Both the position numbers and the translations under genes were made by a program. A stretch of DNA of 64,000 nt from Enterovibrio qingdaonensis. Its GTDB lineage: Bacteria > Pseudomonadota > Gammaproteobacteria > Enterobacterales > Vibrionaceae. This document shows, piece after piece, positions 1-7,087 of this stretch. Below the pieces are notes generated by a model, which searched no databases, was not told the origin of the DNA, and saw nothing but the letters and a program-made list of their open reading frames with translations. Location of the stretch: positions 208,293-272,292 of the forward strand of contig NZ_JAJUBB010000006.1 of NCBI RefSeq assembly GCF_028683135.1, in the 5' to 3' direction. Position 1 is the first letter of the stretch, and every line of letters begins with the position of its first letter.

Positions 1-930
1 ACAACAGACGACGTTTGACGTTTGACGGAACAGGGTTTGAATGTGTTCGGCGGTGGTCGATGTACCTAGCGACGCGACTGCATAGTCAACGTCAAACTGT
101 GCCAGAGCAACCACGTCCATGTACCCTTCTACAACCAAAAGTTGCTGGGGTTCACGGTGCGCTTGTAACACTTCAAACAGGCCATAAAGCTCGCGGCCTT
201 TGTGGAAGATCGGGGTTTCCGGTGAGTTGAGGTATTTCGGTGTGCCTTCGCCGATCACGCGGCCACCAAAACCAATCACGCGACCACGACGATCACGAAT
301 GGGGAACATGACGCGACCACGGAAGCGGTCGTAGCGGCGTCCGTTGTCGTTTTCAATCAACATGCCTGCAGACACCAGCGCTTGCTGGCTGGCAGTGTCT
401 TGACCGAAACGTGAGCGCACTTGGTCCCATTCGTCAGCGACGTAACCAATCCCGAATTTTTGTACGATTTCGCCTGACAGTCCACGGCCTTTGAGGTAGT
501 CGATGGCATGTTGTCCGTCGGTATTGCGAAGGCTGCTTTGATAGAACTTGGCGATTTGGCCCATCATTTGGTAGAGGTCGCGTTTTTGATCGCTTCGGGC
601 GTAAGGGCCTTTCGGGCCGCCGCCGTCGTTTTCACGCGGAACGTCTAATCCTAGTTGGGAGGCGAGTTCTTCAATGGCTTCTACAAATTCCAGACGGTCA
701 AATTCCATGACGAAGTCGATGGCATTACCGTGAACACCACAGCCAAAGCAGTGATAGAACTGTTTGTCTGGGCTGACAGAGAAAGACGGGGTTTTTTCGT
801 TATGGAAAGGGCAGCAAGCACCGTAGTTTTTGCCTTGCTTTTTCAGTTTTACCCTCGCGTCGATCAGCTCAACTATGTCCAGTCGGGCCAGAAGATCGTC
901 AATAAATGCGCGTGGGATTTTTCCTGCCAT
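1..930 (-). CDS. dnaG: DNA primase DnaG (partial, 3' end beyond window)
   Basis: DnaG synthesises the RNA primers for replication. About 310 N-terminal residues are present; the rest lies off the left edge. The start is the ATG at 928-930, reading MAGKIPRAFIDDLLARLD. The CHCC zinc ribbon is visible as C40, H43, C61 and C64 (ACCPFH, then HCFGCG), with the same spacing as the E. coli enzyme. The RNA polymerase core follows (RFRGRVMFPIRDRRGRVIGFGG) and the start of the Toprim domain (LLVVEGYMDVVAL). It is the third gene of the rpsU-yqeY-dnaG operon; rpoD is expected next, outside the window. A strong hairpin lies just upstream (994-1039). Confidence 0.97.
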   Translation of the reverse strand, partial: MAGKIPRAFIDDLLARLDIVELIDARVKLKKQGKNYGACCPFHNEKTPSFSVSPDKQFYHCFGCGVHGNAIDFVMEFDRLEFVEAIEELASQLGLDVPRENDGGGPKGPYARSDQKRDLYQMMGQIAKFYQSSLRNTDGQHAIDYLKGRGLSGEIVQKFGIGYVADEWDQVRSRFGQDTASQQALVSAGMLIENDNGRRYDRFRGRVMFPIRDRRGRVIGFGGRVIGEGTPKYLNSPETPIFHKGRELYGLFEVLQAHREPQQLLVVEGYMDVVALAQFDVDYAVASLGTSTTAEHIQTLFRQTSNVVCC

Positions 931-993
931 AAACCTATAAATATTCGGTGATTATTGGGTGAGATGTTACTCAGTATTTGCTACTAAGCGAAT

Positions 994-1039
994 ACGAACA
1001 AGCCGCGCACTCCAAAAATGGATAGCACGGCTTGTTTGC
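994..1039 (-). promoter_or_regulatory. Intercistronic hairpin between yqeY and dnaG
   Basis: On the minus-strand transcript a 12-bp stem (AACAAGCCGUGC pairing with GCGCGGCUUGUU, one G-U) encloses a second small stem (UCCA/UGGA). No run of U follows, so it is not a classic intrinsic terminator. E. coli has a terminator/processing region at the equivalent rpsU-dnaG junction that lowers primase expression, so a similar expression-trimming or RNase-processing role is likely here. The structure is seen directly; the role is inferred. Confidence 0.6.
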
Positions 1040-1053
1040 AGGTTGGATAAAAG

Positions 1054-1497
1054 TTATGCCAGATTCGCTTTAACGAGTTGGCTAATTTTACCCATGTCAG
1101 CGCGACCCTGAACCTGTGGTTTCAGGATGGCCATGATTTTCCCCATGTCTTGCATGGAGCTTGCGCCTGAAGTTGCGATGGCTTCTTTAACCAGAGCATC
1201 AACTTCTTCATCGCTGAGTGGCTGTGGCATGAACTCTTCCAAAACGGAAATTTCAGCCAATTCCACGTCAGCCAGATCATCACGGCCTGCTGACTGATAT
1301 TGTGAAACGGAATCGCGACGTTGTTTCACCATCTTGGTCATCACTGCCAGCACTTCGTCATCGTTCAGAGTTTTCTGACCGTCAACTTCCTGCTGTTTAA
1401 TTGCAGCCATGATCAAACGAATGGTGCCAAGACGAGGTTTGTCTTTGGCCTTCATCGCGGCAATTTGTTCACTCTTGATACGAGCAATCAATTCCAT
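1054..1497 (-). CDS. yqeY: GatB/YqeY domain protein
   Basis: A 147-residue stand-alone YqeY protein, related to the C-terminal tail domain of GatB, which binds tRNA in the Asp/Glu-tRNA amidotransferase. The protein is all alpha-helical, begins MELIARIKSEQIAAMKAKDK and has the conserved helix TIRLIMAAIKQQEVD. Its length is typical for the family. It sits 24 bp after rpsU and 123 bp before dnaG, the usual position in Vibrionales, where yqeY is inserted in the rpsU-dnaG-rpoD operon. The free-standing protein has no well-established reaction; a tRNA-related role is inferred from the GatB homology. Confidence 0.93.
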   Translation of the reverse strand: MELIARIKSEQIAAMKAKDKPRLGTIRLIMAAIKQQEVDGQKTLNDDEVLAVMTKMVKQRRDSVSQYQSAGRDDLADVELAEISVLEEFMPQPLSDEEVDALVKEAIATSGASSMQDMGKIMAILKPQVQGRADMGKISQLVKANLA

Positions 1498-1521
1498 ATC
1501 ACAATCCTGTATTAATCGTAA

Positions 1522-1737
1522 TTAGTACAGGCGAACGCGACGTGCGTTTTCGCGAGCCAGCTTTTTCAGGTGGCGTTTAACTGCAGCTGCTTTAGCGCGT
1601 TTGCGAACGGTAGTCGGCTTTTCGAAGTGCTCACGACGGCGAACTTCAGAAAGGATACCTGCTTTTTCACAAGAGCGCTTGAAGCGACGCAGTGCTACGT
1701 CGAATGGTTCGTTTTCACGTACTTTAACTACTGGCAT
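1522..1737 (-). CDS. rpsU: 30S ribosomal protein S21
   Basis: A 71-residue, very basic protein identical in layout to bacterial S21: [20 protein letters not shown], then a long arginine/lysine-rich helix ending [10 protein letters not shown]21 is a late-assembling 30S protein needed for translation initiation. It is the first gene of the macromolecular synthesis operon (rpsU-yqeY-dnaG). A divergent promoter region of about 195 bp separates it from tsaD; a candidate promoter for rpsU is at 1812-1841. Confidence 0.98.
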   Translation of the reverse strand: MPVVKVRENEPFDVALRRFKRSCEKAGILSEVRRREHFEKPTTVRKRAKAAAVKRHLKKLARENARRVRLY

Positions 1738-1811
1738 GTGCCTTTCACCTCAGGGGTTATCTAGTTAACGCTGGTGACAAAATGACCAGCTTTGATTAAA
1801 AATGGTGCGGA

Positions 1812-1841
1812 ATTCTAATCCGATACATGGGTACTTGTAAA
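1812..1841 (-). promoter_or_regulatory. Candidate sigma-70 promoter for rpsU-yqeY-dnaG
   Basis: Reading the minus strand: -35 TTTACA (1836-1841), 18-bp spacer, -10 TAGAAT (1812-1817), about 75 bp upstream of rpsU. The hexamers match consensus at 4-5 of 6 positions each. Position and orientation fit; no experimental evidence. Confidence 0.45.
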
Positions 1842-1932
1842 GCATAACTGGTGAATTTGATCGTGCCCATGTAAGATTGCCGCCTGTTTTTGAAAAGACA
1901 GTACGAATAGTAACGAAATGAGCTGAGGTGTT

Positions 1933-2952
1933 ATGCGAATTCTGGGCATCGAAACATCGTGCGACGAGACCGGCGTTGCGATTTATGATGATGAAAAAGG
2001 GCTACTGGCTCATCAGCTATATAGCCAGGTAAAGCTGCATGCTGACTACGGTGGCGTGGTTCCAGAGCTGGCATCTCGCGATCACGTGAAAAAGACCATC
2101 CCGCTGATCAAAGCGACGTTGGCAGAAGCGAACCTGACACCGGCTGATTTAGACGGCGTGGCATACACGGCGGGCCCGGGTCTGGTCGGTGCGCTGCTCG
2201 TTGGTGCAACCATTGGTCGCAGCTTGGCGTATGCGTGGAACTTGCCTGCCGTGGCGGTTCACCATATGGAAGGCCACTTGCTGGCCCCAATGCTGGAAGA
2301 CAACCCACCACCGTTCCCGTTTATCGCGGTATTGGTATCGGGCGGTCACACCATGCTGGTTGAAGTAAAAGGCATTGGTGAATACAAAATTCTGGGTGAG
2401 TCCATTGATGACGCCGCTGGCGAAGCGTTTGATAAAACAGCGAAGTTGATGGGCTTGGATTACCCGGGCGGTCCCTTGTTGTCGAAATTGGCAGAAAAAG
2501 GTGACAGCAGCCGCTTTACCTTCCCGCGTCCAATGACCACGGTACCGGGGTTGGATATGAGCTTTTCTGGCCTGAAGACGTTCACGGCAAACACCATTGC
2601 AGCGAACGGTAATGACGACCAAACTCGTGCGGATATTGCCCGTGCATTTGAAGATGCTGTGGTTGATACCTTGGTGATCAAGTGTAAGCGTGCGTTGAAG
2701 CAAAGCCACATGAAGCGCATCGTGATTGCTGGTGGCGTGAGTGCTAACCGTCATTTACGTGCCAAGTTGGAAGAGCTGGCCAAATCAATGGGTGGAGAAG
2801 TGTACTACCCGCGTACTGAGTTCTGTACGGATAACGGTGCCATGATTGCTTATGCAGGCATGCAGCGTTTGAAGAATGGCGAGCACAATGATTTGGGCGT
2901 AAAAGCGTTCCCACGCTGGCCGATTGATACGTTAAAACCTATCACGGAATAA
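1933..2952 (+). CDS. tsaD: tRNA N6-threonylcarbamoyladenosine transferase TsaD
   Basis: Catalytic subunit that transfers threonylcarbamoyl to A37 of ANN-decoding tRNAs, working with TsaB, TsaE and TsaC (not in the window). 339 residues, normal length. The N-terminus [19 protein letters not shown] is the ASKHA-fold signature; the metal-binding motif is H111-M-E-G-H115; SGGHT and the C-terminal [13 protein letters not shown] and [13 protein letters not shown] motifs are present. Divergent from rpsU, as in E. coli and Vibrio. Followed by a good intrinsic terminator at 2975-2999, so it is probably monocistronic. Confidence 0.98.
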   Translation: MRILGIETSCDETGVAIYDDEKGLLAHQLYSQVKLHADYGGVVPELASRDHVKKTIPLIKATLAEANLTPADLDGVAYTAGPGLVGALLVGATIGRSLAYAWNLPAVAVHHMEGHLLAPMLEDNPPPFPFIAVLVSGGHTMLVEVKGIGEYKILGESIDDAAGEAFDKTAKLMGLDYPGGPLLSKLAEKGDSSRFTFPRPMTTVPGLDMSFSGLKTFTANTIAANGNDDQTRADIARAFEDAVVDTLVIKCKRALKQSHMKRIVIAGGVSANRHLRAKLEELAKSMGGEVYYPRTEFCTDNGAMIAYAGMQRLKNGEHNDLGVKAFPRWPIDTLKPITE

Positions 2953-2974
2953 CGTAAGCAGTCTTACGAAAGAG

Positions 2975-2999
2975 AAAAGAGGCGATTTCGCCTCTTTTT
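2975..2999 (+). terminator. Rho-independent terminator after tsaD
   Basis: Perfect 9-bp stem AAGAGGCGA/TCGCCTCTT with a short loop, followed by TTT. It starts about 23 bp after the tsaD stop codon. Confidence 0.8.
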
Positions 3000-3072
3000 G
3001 TGTTTTTGGATACCCATCTTTTCAATGCGGCTACGGGGATCATCTGGGGGCATTACGCTTTTCGATACCGCG

Positions 3073-3723
3073 TTAGCTTTCCTGCTCTTCTCTTTTTTCT
3101 CTTTTTTCTCTTTGTTCTCGGTCGTCGCGCTTTTTCTTCTTGTTCCAAATCTTTTGCTCAGTGCCGTTGATGAGTCTTTTAATGTTGTCTTGATGTCGGA
3201 AAATGATAAGACACGACAGCATGGCGACGGGCATAGTGAACTGTGGCTTAACAAACCAAGTAAAAAGCGGCGCAAACAATGCGGCAAGAATGGCCCCGAC
3301 AGACGAGTAGCCTGTGACTAACAATGCCAACAGCCACGTGCCTAACATCATTCCCATCAGGTCTAAACCGATAGGGGCAATGGCACCGAGTGCGGTTGCG
3401 ACGCCTTTACCGCCACGGAAATGAAAGAAGATAGGGTAAATATGCCCCAAACAGGCGGCGATGCCGATAAGCCCAAGCAGGAAGGGGTTAATGCCAAGCA
3501 AGTAGCTGGCCCACACGGGAATGGTGCCTTTAAGGACATCGCAAAGCAGGACTAAGGCAGCGGCCAGTCGTCCACCGAGACGAAAAACGTTAGTGGCTCC
3601 CGGGTTACCTGAACCTTGCTCTCGCGGATCGGGCAGGCCGTAAATTCGACAAATAAGGACAGCACTGGAGATCGAGCCCAGAAGGTAGGCAATTACAATC
3701 ATCAGCATTCCAAGTGCAGTCAT
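3073..3723 (-). CDS. plsY: Glycerol-3-phosphate acyltransferase PlsY
   Basis: Integral membrane enzyme that acylates glycerol-3-phosphate from acyl-phosphate, the first step of phospholipid synthesis. 216 residues, five hydrophobic segments. The conserved loop G37-S-G-N-P-G-A-T-N45 (phosphate binding) and the FRGGKGVAT loop are both visible. The last ~25 residues are an unusual highly charged tail ([19 protein letters not shown]...) not needed for the fold, encoded by a 9-bp tandem repeat (see 3085-3119); it makes the protein slightly longer than usual. Divergent from folB, as in related genomes. Confidence 0.95.
   Translation of the reverse strand: MTALGMLMIVIAYLLGSISSAVLICRIYGLPDPREQGSGNPGATNVFRLGGRLAAALVLLCDVLKGTIPVWASYLLGINPFLLGLIGIAACLGHIYPIFFHFRGGKGVATALGAIAPIGLDLMGMMLGTWLLALLVTGYSSVGAILAALFAPLFTWFVKPQFTMPVAMLSCLIIFRHQDNIKRLINGTEQKIWNKKKKRDDREQREKREKREEQES
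3085..3119 (-). repeat. 9-bp tandem repeat inside plsY 3' end
   Basis: On the coding strand the unit GAGAAMAAA (M is A or C) occurs about four times in a row (GAGAACAAA, GAGAAAAAA, GAGAAAAAA, GAGAAGAGC), encoding the [12 protein letters not shown] tail. The unit is a multiple of three, so copy number changes keep the frame, but the A-runs inside could also slip. Confidence 0.7.
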
Positions 3724-3743
3724 TTAGTCATCCAATGTGAACA

Positions 3744-3773
3744 TTCGCTAGGGCGACGAGAACTTGCTATAGT
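3744..3773 (+). promoter_or_regulatory. Weak candidate promoter for folB-folK
   Basis: -35-like TTCGCT (3744-3749), 18-bp spacer, -10 TATAGT (3768-3773), in the divergent plsY-folB gap. The -10 is good, the -35 poor; low confidence. Confidence 0.3.
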
Positions 3774-3908
3774 TCGCGCACCAGACACAAAGTCTTCAAT
3801 TTATAAGGGATACTTTGTTTCTTTAACGCAAAATTAATGCGTTAGTTCAACGATGTTACGTGCTTTTGCGCTTAATGGGTATCCGACCTCTGAATTTTTT
3901 GAGTGAAC

Positions 3909-4262
3909 ATGGATTTAGTATTTATTGAACAGCTCGAAGTGATCACGACCATCGGTGTGTATGACTGGGAGCAGCAGATCAAACAAAAGCTAGTGTTTGA
4001 TATCGAAATGGCGCATGACAACAAGCCTGCAGCCGCAAGTGATGATGTCGCGTTCGCGTTGGATTATTCCGCCGTCAGTGGTGCAATCATCGATTTGGTC
4101 GAAAACGGTCGATTCTTGTTGGTTGAGCGCGTTGCAGAAGACATTGCGACGTTGATCCAAAGTCAGTTTTCCGTGCCATGGGTACGCGTGAAAGTGAGCA
4201 AGCCCGGTGCCGTGCCGCATGCACGTACCGTCGGTGTTGTGATTGAGCGAGGTACACGGTGA
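3909..4262 (+). CDS. folB: Dihydroneopterin aldolase
   Basis: FolB cleaves 7,8-dihydroneopterin to 6-hydroxymethyl-dihydropterin in folate synthesis. 117 residues from the ATG at 3909 (MDLVFIEQLEVITTIGVYDWE); an in-frame GTG two codons earlier (3903) is less likely. The conserved IGVYDWEQ start, the central DYSAVSGAI segment and the C-terminal KVSKPGAVPHARTVGVVIER are typical of the family. The stop overlaps the GTG start of folK, the next enzyme of the same pathway, so the two are translationally coupled. Confidence 0.95.
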   Translation: MDLVFIEQLEVITTIGVYDWEQQIKQKLVFDIEMAHDNKPAAASDDVAFALDYSAVSGAIIDLVENGRFLLVERVAEDIATLIQSQFSVPWVRVKVSKPGAVPHARTVGVVIERGTR

Positions 4263-4744
4263 CACAAGTTCTGGTGAGTGTAGGGTCGAATATCGAACGT
4301 GAACACCACATCCGCGAAGGGATTGCGGCGTTAAAAGAGCTTGATCAAAATTGTCGTATCTCACGCATTTTTGAAGCTGAACCGGTTGGGTTTGAAGGGC
4401 CAAATTTTTATAATTTGGTGGTAGAACTTCATACTGACCTCAGTTTGAAAGGCATCATGGATGCGTTACGCCAAATCGAATCTCGATGGGGACGAGAGCG
4501 TGATGCAATTAAGTTTCGCGACCGTACCTTGGATATCGATTTACTGACCTACGGTGAATTAAGTCAGTCGGAAGGACCAACCTTGCCACGTAAAGACGTG
4601 TATAAATTCGCGTTTACTTTGTGGCCGTTGGCGGAGCTTTGCCCTGAGCAATGTATTCCGGGTGACACCCAAACCTACAAGCAGGCTTGGGAGGCGTTCA
4701 GTGAAGAACAACCTCTATGGCCCGTCACAGACTTCTCTTTTTAA
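4259..4744 (+). CDS. folK: 6-hydroxymethyl-7,8-dihydropterin pyrophosphokinase
   Basis: FolK transfers pyrophosphate from ATP to the pterin made by FolB, giving the substrate of dihydropteroate synthase. 161 residues. VSVGSNIE at the N-terminus and the signature RERDAIKFRDRTLDIDLLTYG (split here: RERDAIKF, then RDRTLDIDLL) are present. The GTG start overlaps the folB stop (GTGA). This is a stand-alone folK beside folB rather than the panB-linked copy seen in some enterics; the C-terminal half (RKDVYKFAFTLWPLAELCPE) fits HPPK although some of it is divergent. Confidence 0.93.
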   Translation: MTQVLVSVGSNIEREHHIREGIAALKELDQNCRISRIFEAEPVGFEGPNFYNLVVELHTDLSLKGIMDALRQIESRWGRERDAIKFRDRTLDIDLLTYGELSQSEGPTLPRKDVYKFAFTLWPLAELCPEQCIPGDTQTYKQAWEAFSEEQPLWPVTDFSF

Positions 4745-4766
4745 CCTTTATAAGTGAATAACAACA

Positions 4767-5570
4767 ATGAGTATGTTTGAAGCCTTTGCGCTGGCTTTGA
4801 TTCAGGGATTAACGGAATTTTTACCTGTTTCCAGCTCTGCACACCTCATCCTCCCGTCTGAAATCCTCGGTTGGCAAGATCAGGGACTCGCATTTGATGT
4901 GGCGGTGCATGTGGGCACCTTGTTAGCGGTTGTGCTCTATTTCCGTAAGGAAGTGACGCAATTACTTGGCGCATTCTTTCGCTCGATTTTCAAAGGCGAA
5001 CGATCTGCAGATGCTACCTTGGCATGGATGATTGCGCTGGCAACCATTCCTGCCTGTATTTTCGGCCTGTTCATGAAGGACATCATCGAAATCTATCTGC
5101 GCTCGGCGTGGGTGATTGCGGCGACCTGTATCATCTTCGGTCTGTTGCTGTGGTGGGTGGATGTGAACGCCAAGTGCGAGATTGATGAATACAAGACCAC
5201 GCCAAAAATGGCACTGTGGATTGGTATTGCACAGGCACTGGCAATGATCCCGGGTACGTCTCGTTCCGGTGCGACCATGACCATGGCACTTTACTTGGGT
5301 TACACCCGAGAGGCTGCTGCGCGCTTTTCATTCCTGATGTCGATTCCTATCATTGTGCTGGCAGGTTCTTACCTTGGCCTTGGTCTGGTACAAAGTGATG
5401 CACCAGTGATGTGGGGACCTATCCTGACAGGTGTGGTGGTTTCTTTTATTAGTGCATATATCTGTATTCACTGGTTCCTGAAGCTTGTCACGACCATGGG
5501 AATGAAGCCGTTTGTCATTTATCGCATTTTGCTGGGTGTCGGTTTGGCGGCGTTCCTTGCCACGCGCTAA
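4767..5570 (+). CDS. uppP: Undecaprenyl-diphosphate phosphatase UppP/BacA
   Basis: Membrane phosphatase that recycles undecaprenyl pyrophosphate to the monophosphate carrier for peptidoglycan and O-antigen; overexpression gives bacitracin resistance. 267 residues with about eight transmembrane segments. The two family motifs are clear: [15 protein letters not shown] near residue 14 and [11 protein letters not shown] near residue 165, which together form the active site. It follows folK by 22 bp and ends in a strong terminator, so it may be the last gene of folB-folK-uppP. Confidence 0.97.
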   Translation: MSMFEAFALALIQGLTEFLPVSSSAHLILPSEILGWQDQGLAFDVAVHVGTLLAVVLYFRKEVTQLLGAFFRSIFKGERSADATLAWMIALATIPACIFGLFMKDIIEIYLRSAWVIAATCIIFGLLLWWVDVNAKCEIDEYKTTPKMALWIGIAQALAMIPGTSRSGATMTMALYLGYTREAAARFSFLMSIPIIVLAGSYLGLGLVQSDAPVMWGPILTGVVVSFISAYICIHWFLKLVTTMGMKPFVIYRILLGVGLAAFLATR

Positions 5571-5595
5571 GCGGTGAATCGCTCAGACAAAACAA

Positions 5596-5626
5596 AAAAC
5601 GCTGCCGAATGGGCAGCGTTTTTTTT
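5596..5626 (+). terminator. Terminator after uppP
   Basis: Stem AACGCTGCC/GGGCAGCGTT with loop GAAT and a run of eight T. It also lies 15 bp past the convergent cca stop, so it may serve both strands (A-run on the other side). Confidence 0.85.
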
Positions 5627-5640
5627 CGTCTGGAATTTGT

Positions 5641-6882
5641 TTACTCAGGTTTGTGGGGCCTTTCGATAGCGAGAAAGGCTTTTACTGCTTCAATACGTCG
5701 GTTGGTTAACTCGTCTCGTATTGCAGGGCCTTTGAAGCCTTCTGCGACAATGGGTTTCACATCGACACGGTTTGCCGCATCAAACGCCCCTAGAAGCCAC
5801 TGCGCCTGCGGGTATTCACGCGCTTCAAACCCTGTGCGCCCTTGGTGGTCAGCCTGACTGGCAAGGGCCAGTTGCGGCACTTTTTCAGGCTTTCGCCAGC
5901 AATCATTGCGGTCAAACATCTTCACAAAGGTGGCAGCTTTTAGTTCGCCTGCGTTGTGCACGTTGGTGTGCTCAGCACAAACCAACAACGCGGCATCACG
6001 GTAAGCATTCGGCACACGAATGCGCTCGCACAGAGCTTTGATGGGCTTTAACCCTAGCTTGGTGTGCAGCTTGTGGCTCGGCCATTCTGATTCTGGCGTG
6101 AGGCCTTTGCCTAAATCGTGCACTTGCGCGGCGAAACGGATAACAGGGTCATCAGTCAGTGCTGTTGCTTGCTTGGCGACCATCAGGGTGTGAATGCCAG
6201 TATCAATTTCCGGATGCCATTGCTCGGGTTGCGGCACACCGAACAGACAGTCAATCTCAGGCAGTACAACTGCCAGTGCGCCGCAGTCTCTCAACACCTG
6301 AAGGAACACCTCAGGGTGTTGATAGGTGAGCGATTTTTCCCACTCTTTCCAGACACGCTCAGCAGTGAGCGAAGCCAGTTCGCCGCTTTCTGCAATCTCT
6401 CGCATTAGGGTGAGTGTTTCTGGTGCGACCGTAAATCCTAGATGGGCGAAGCGCGCAGCAAATCGGGCAACCCGCAACACACGCAAAGGGTCTTCGACAA
6501 ACGCGGGAGACACATGGCGAAGGAGGCGATTTTTGAGGTCAGCTTGACCGTGGTAAGGGTCAATCAGAATACCGTCTTTGGCTTCAGCGATGGCATTGAC
6601 GGTTAGATCCCGTCTTTGCAGATCTTCTTCCAGTGTCACATCTGGGGTGAAGTCGCACACAAACCCTGTGTAGCCTTTACCTGACTTACGTTCGGTGCGG
6701 GCAAGGGCATATTCTTCATGGGTTTTCGGGTGCAAGAAGACCGGAAAATCTGACCCCACTTGCTGATAACCCGCCGCTAGCATGCCATCGATATCCGCGC
6801 CGACCACGACCCAGTCTCTGTCTTTTACGTCCAGTCCGAGCAATTTGTCCCTGACTGCACCGCCAACAAGATAACTATTCAC
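5641..6882 (-). CDS. cca: Multifunctional CCA protein (tRNA nucleotidyltransferase)
   Basis: Adds or repairs the 3' CCA end of tRNAs; the gammaproteobacterial form also carries an HD phosphohydrolase domain. 413 residues. Nucleotidyltransferase head: [10 protein letters not shown] and [11 protein letters not shown], then [10 protein letters not shown]; the neck/body has [20 protein letters not shown]; the HD domain has [15 protein letters not shown]. It is close to the E. coli protein along its whole length. Convergent with uppP; divergent from the gspA-like gene, with a copy of the dispersed palindromic repeat in the shared upstream region. Confidence 0.97.
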   Translation of the reverse strand: MNSYLVGGAVRDKLLGLDVKDRDWVVVGADIDGMLAAGYQQVGSDFPVFLHPKTHEEYALARTERKSGKGYTGFVCDFTPDVTLEEDLQRRDLTVNAIAEAKDGILIDPYHGQADLKNRLLRHVSPAFVEDPLRVLRVARFAARFAHLGFTVAPETLTLMREIAESGELASLTAERVWKEWEKSLTYQHPEVFLQVLRDCGALAVVLPEIDCLFGVPQPEQWHPEIDTGIHTLMVAKQATALTDDPVIRFAAQVHDLGKGLTPESEWPSHKLHTKLGLKPIKALCERIRVPNAYRDAALLVCAEHTNVHNAGELKAATFVKMFDRNDCWRKPEKVPQLALASQADHQGRTGFEAREYPQAQWLLGAFDAANRVDVKPIVAEGFKGPAIRDELTNRRIEAVKAFLAIERPHKPE

Positions 6883-6918
6883 AATTCAATCCAATAGATG
6901 AACGATAATGGAAGTATG

Positions 6919-6965
6919 ATATACCCAAATACTCAGAATATGCAGAATTCAGGTATCAGGGGCTT
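6919..6965. repeat. Dispersed palindromic repeat, copy 1 (degenerate)
   Basis: Left arm TATACCCAAATACTCAGAAT followed by TGCAGAATTCAGGT. It closely follows the copy at 23159-23205 for 36 bases; the right arm (expected TTGGGTATA) is eroded to ATCAGGGGCTTA. Lies between the divergent starts of cca and gspA. Confidence 0.6.
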
Positions 6966-7087
6966 AGCATCACTGCCCCAATGGTGCGAACCTACACCCG
7001 AAGTGGGTGTCACAGCTTTACAAGCAATTATCGCCAAGATACGGTGACGGATCGGCGATCAGGGATTAAGGACTTAGAGAACTCCCC

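Noticed and set aside
2149..2754. 201-codon minus-strand ORF within tsaD
   Set aside because: Antisense shadow of a highly conserved gene; codon bias of tsaD explains it.
6994..7010. Small hairpin ACACCC/GGGTGT upstream of gspA
   Set aside because: Only 6 bp with no U-run or conserved context; too weak to call.
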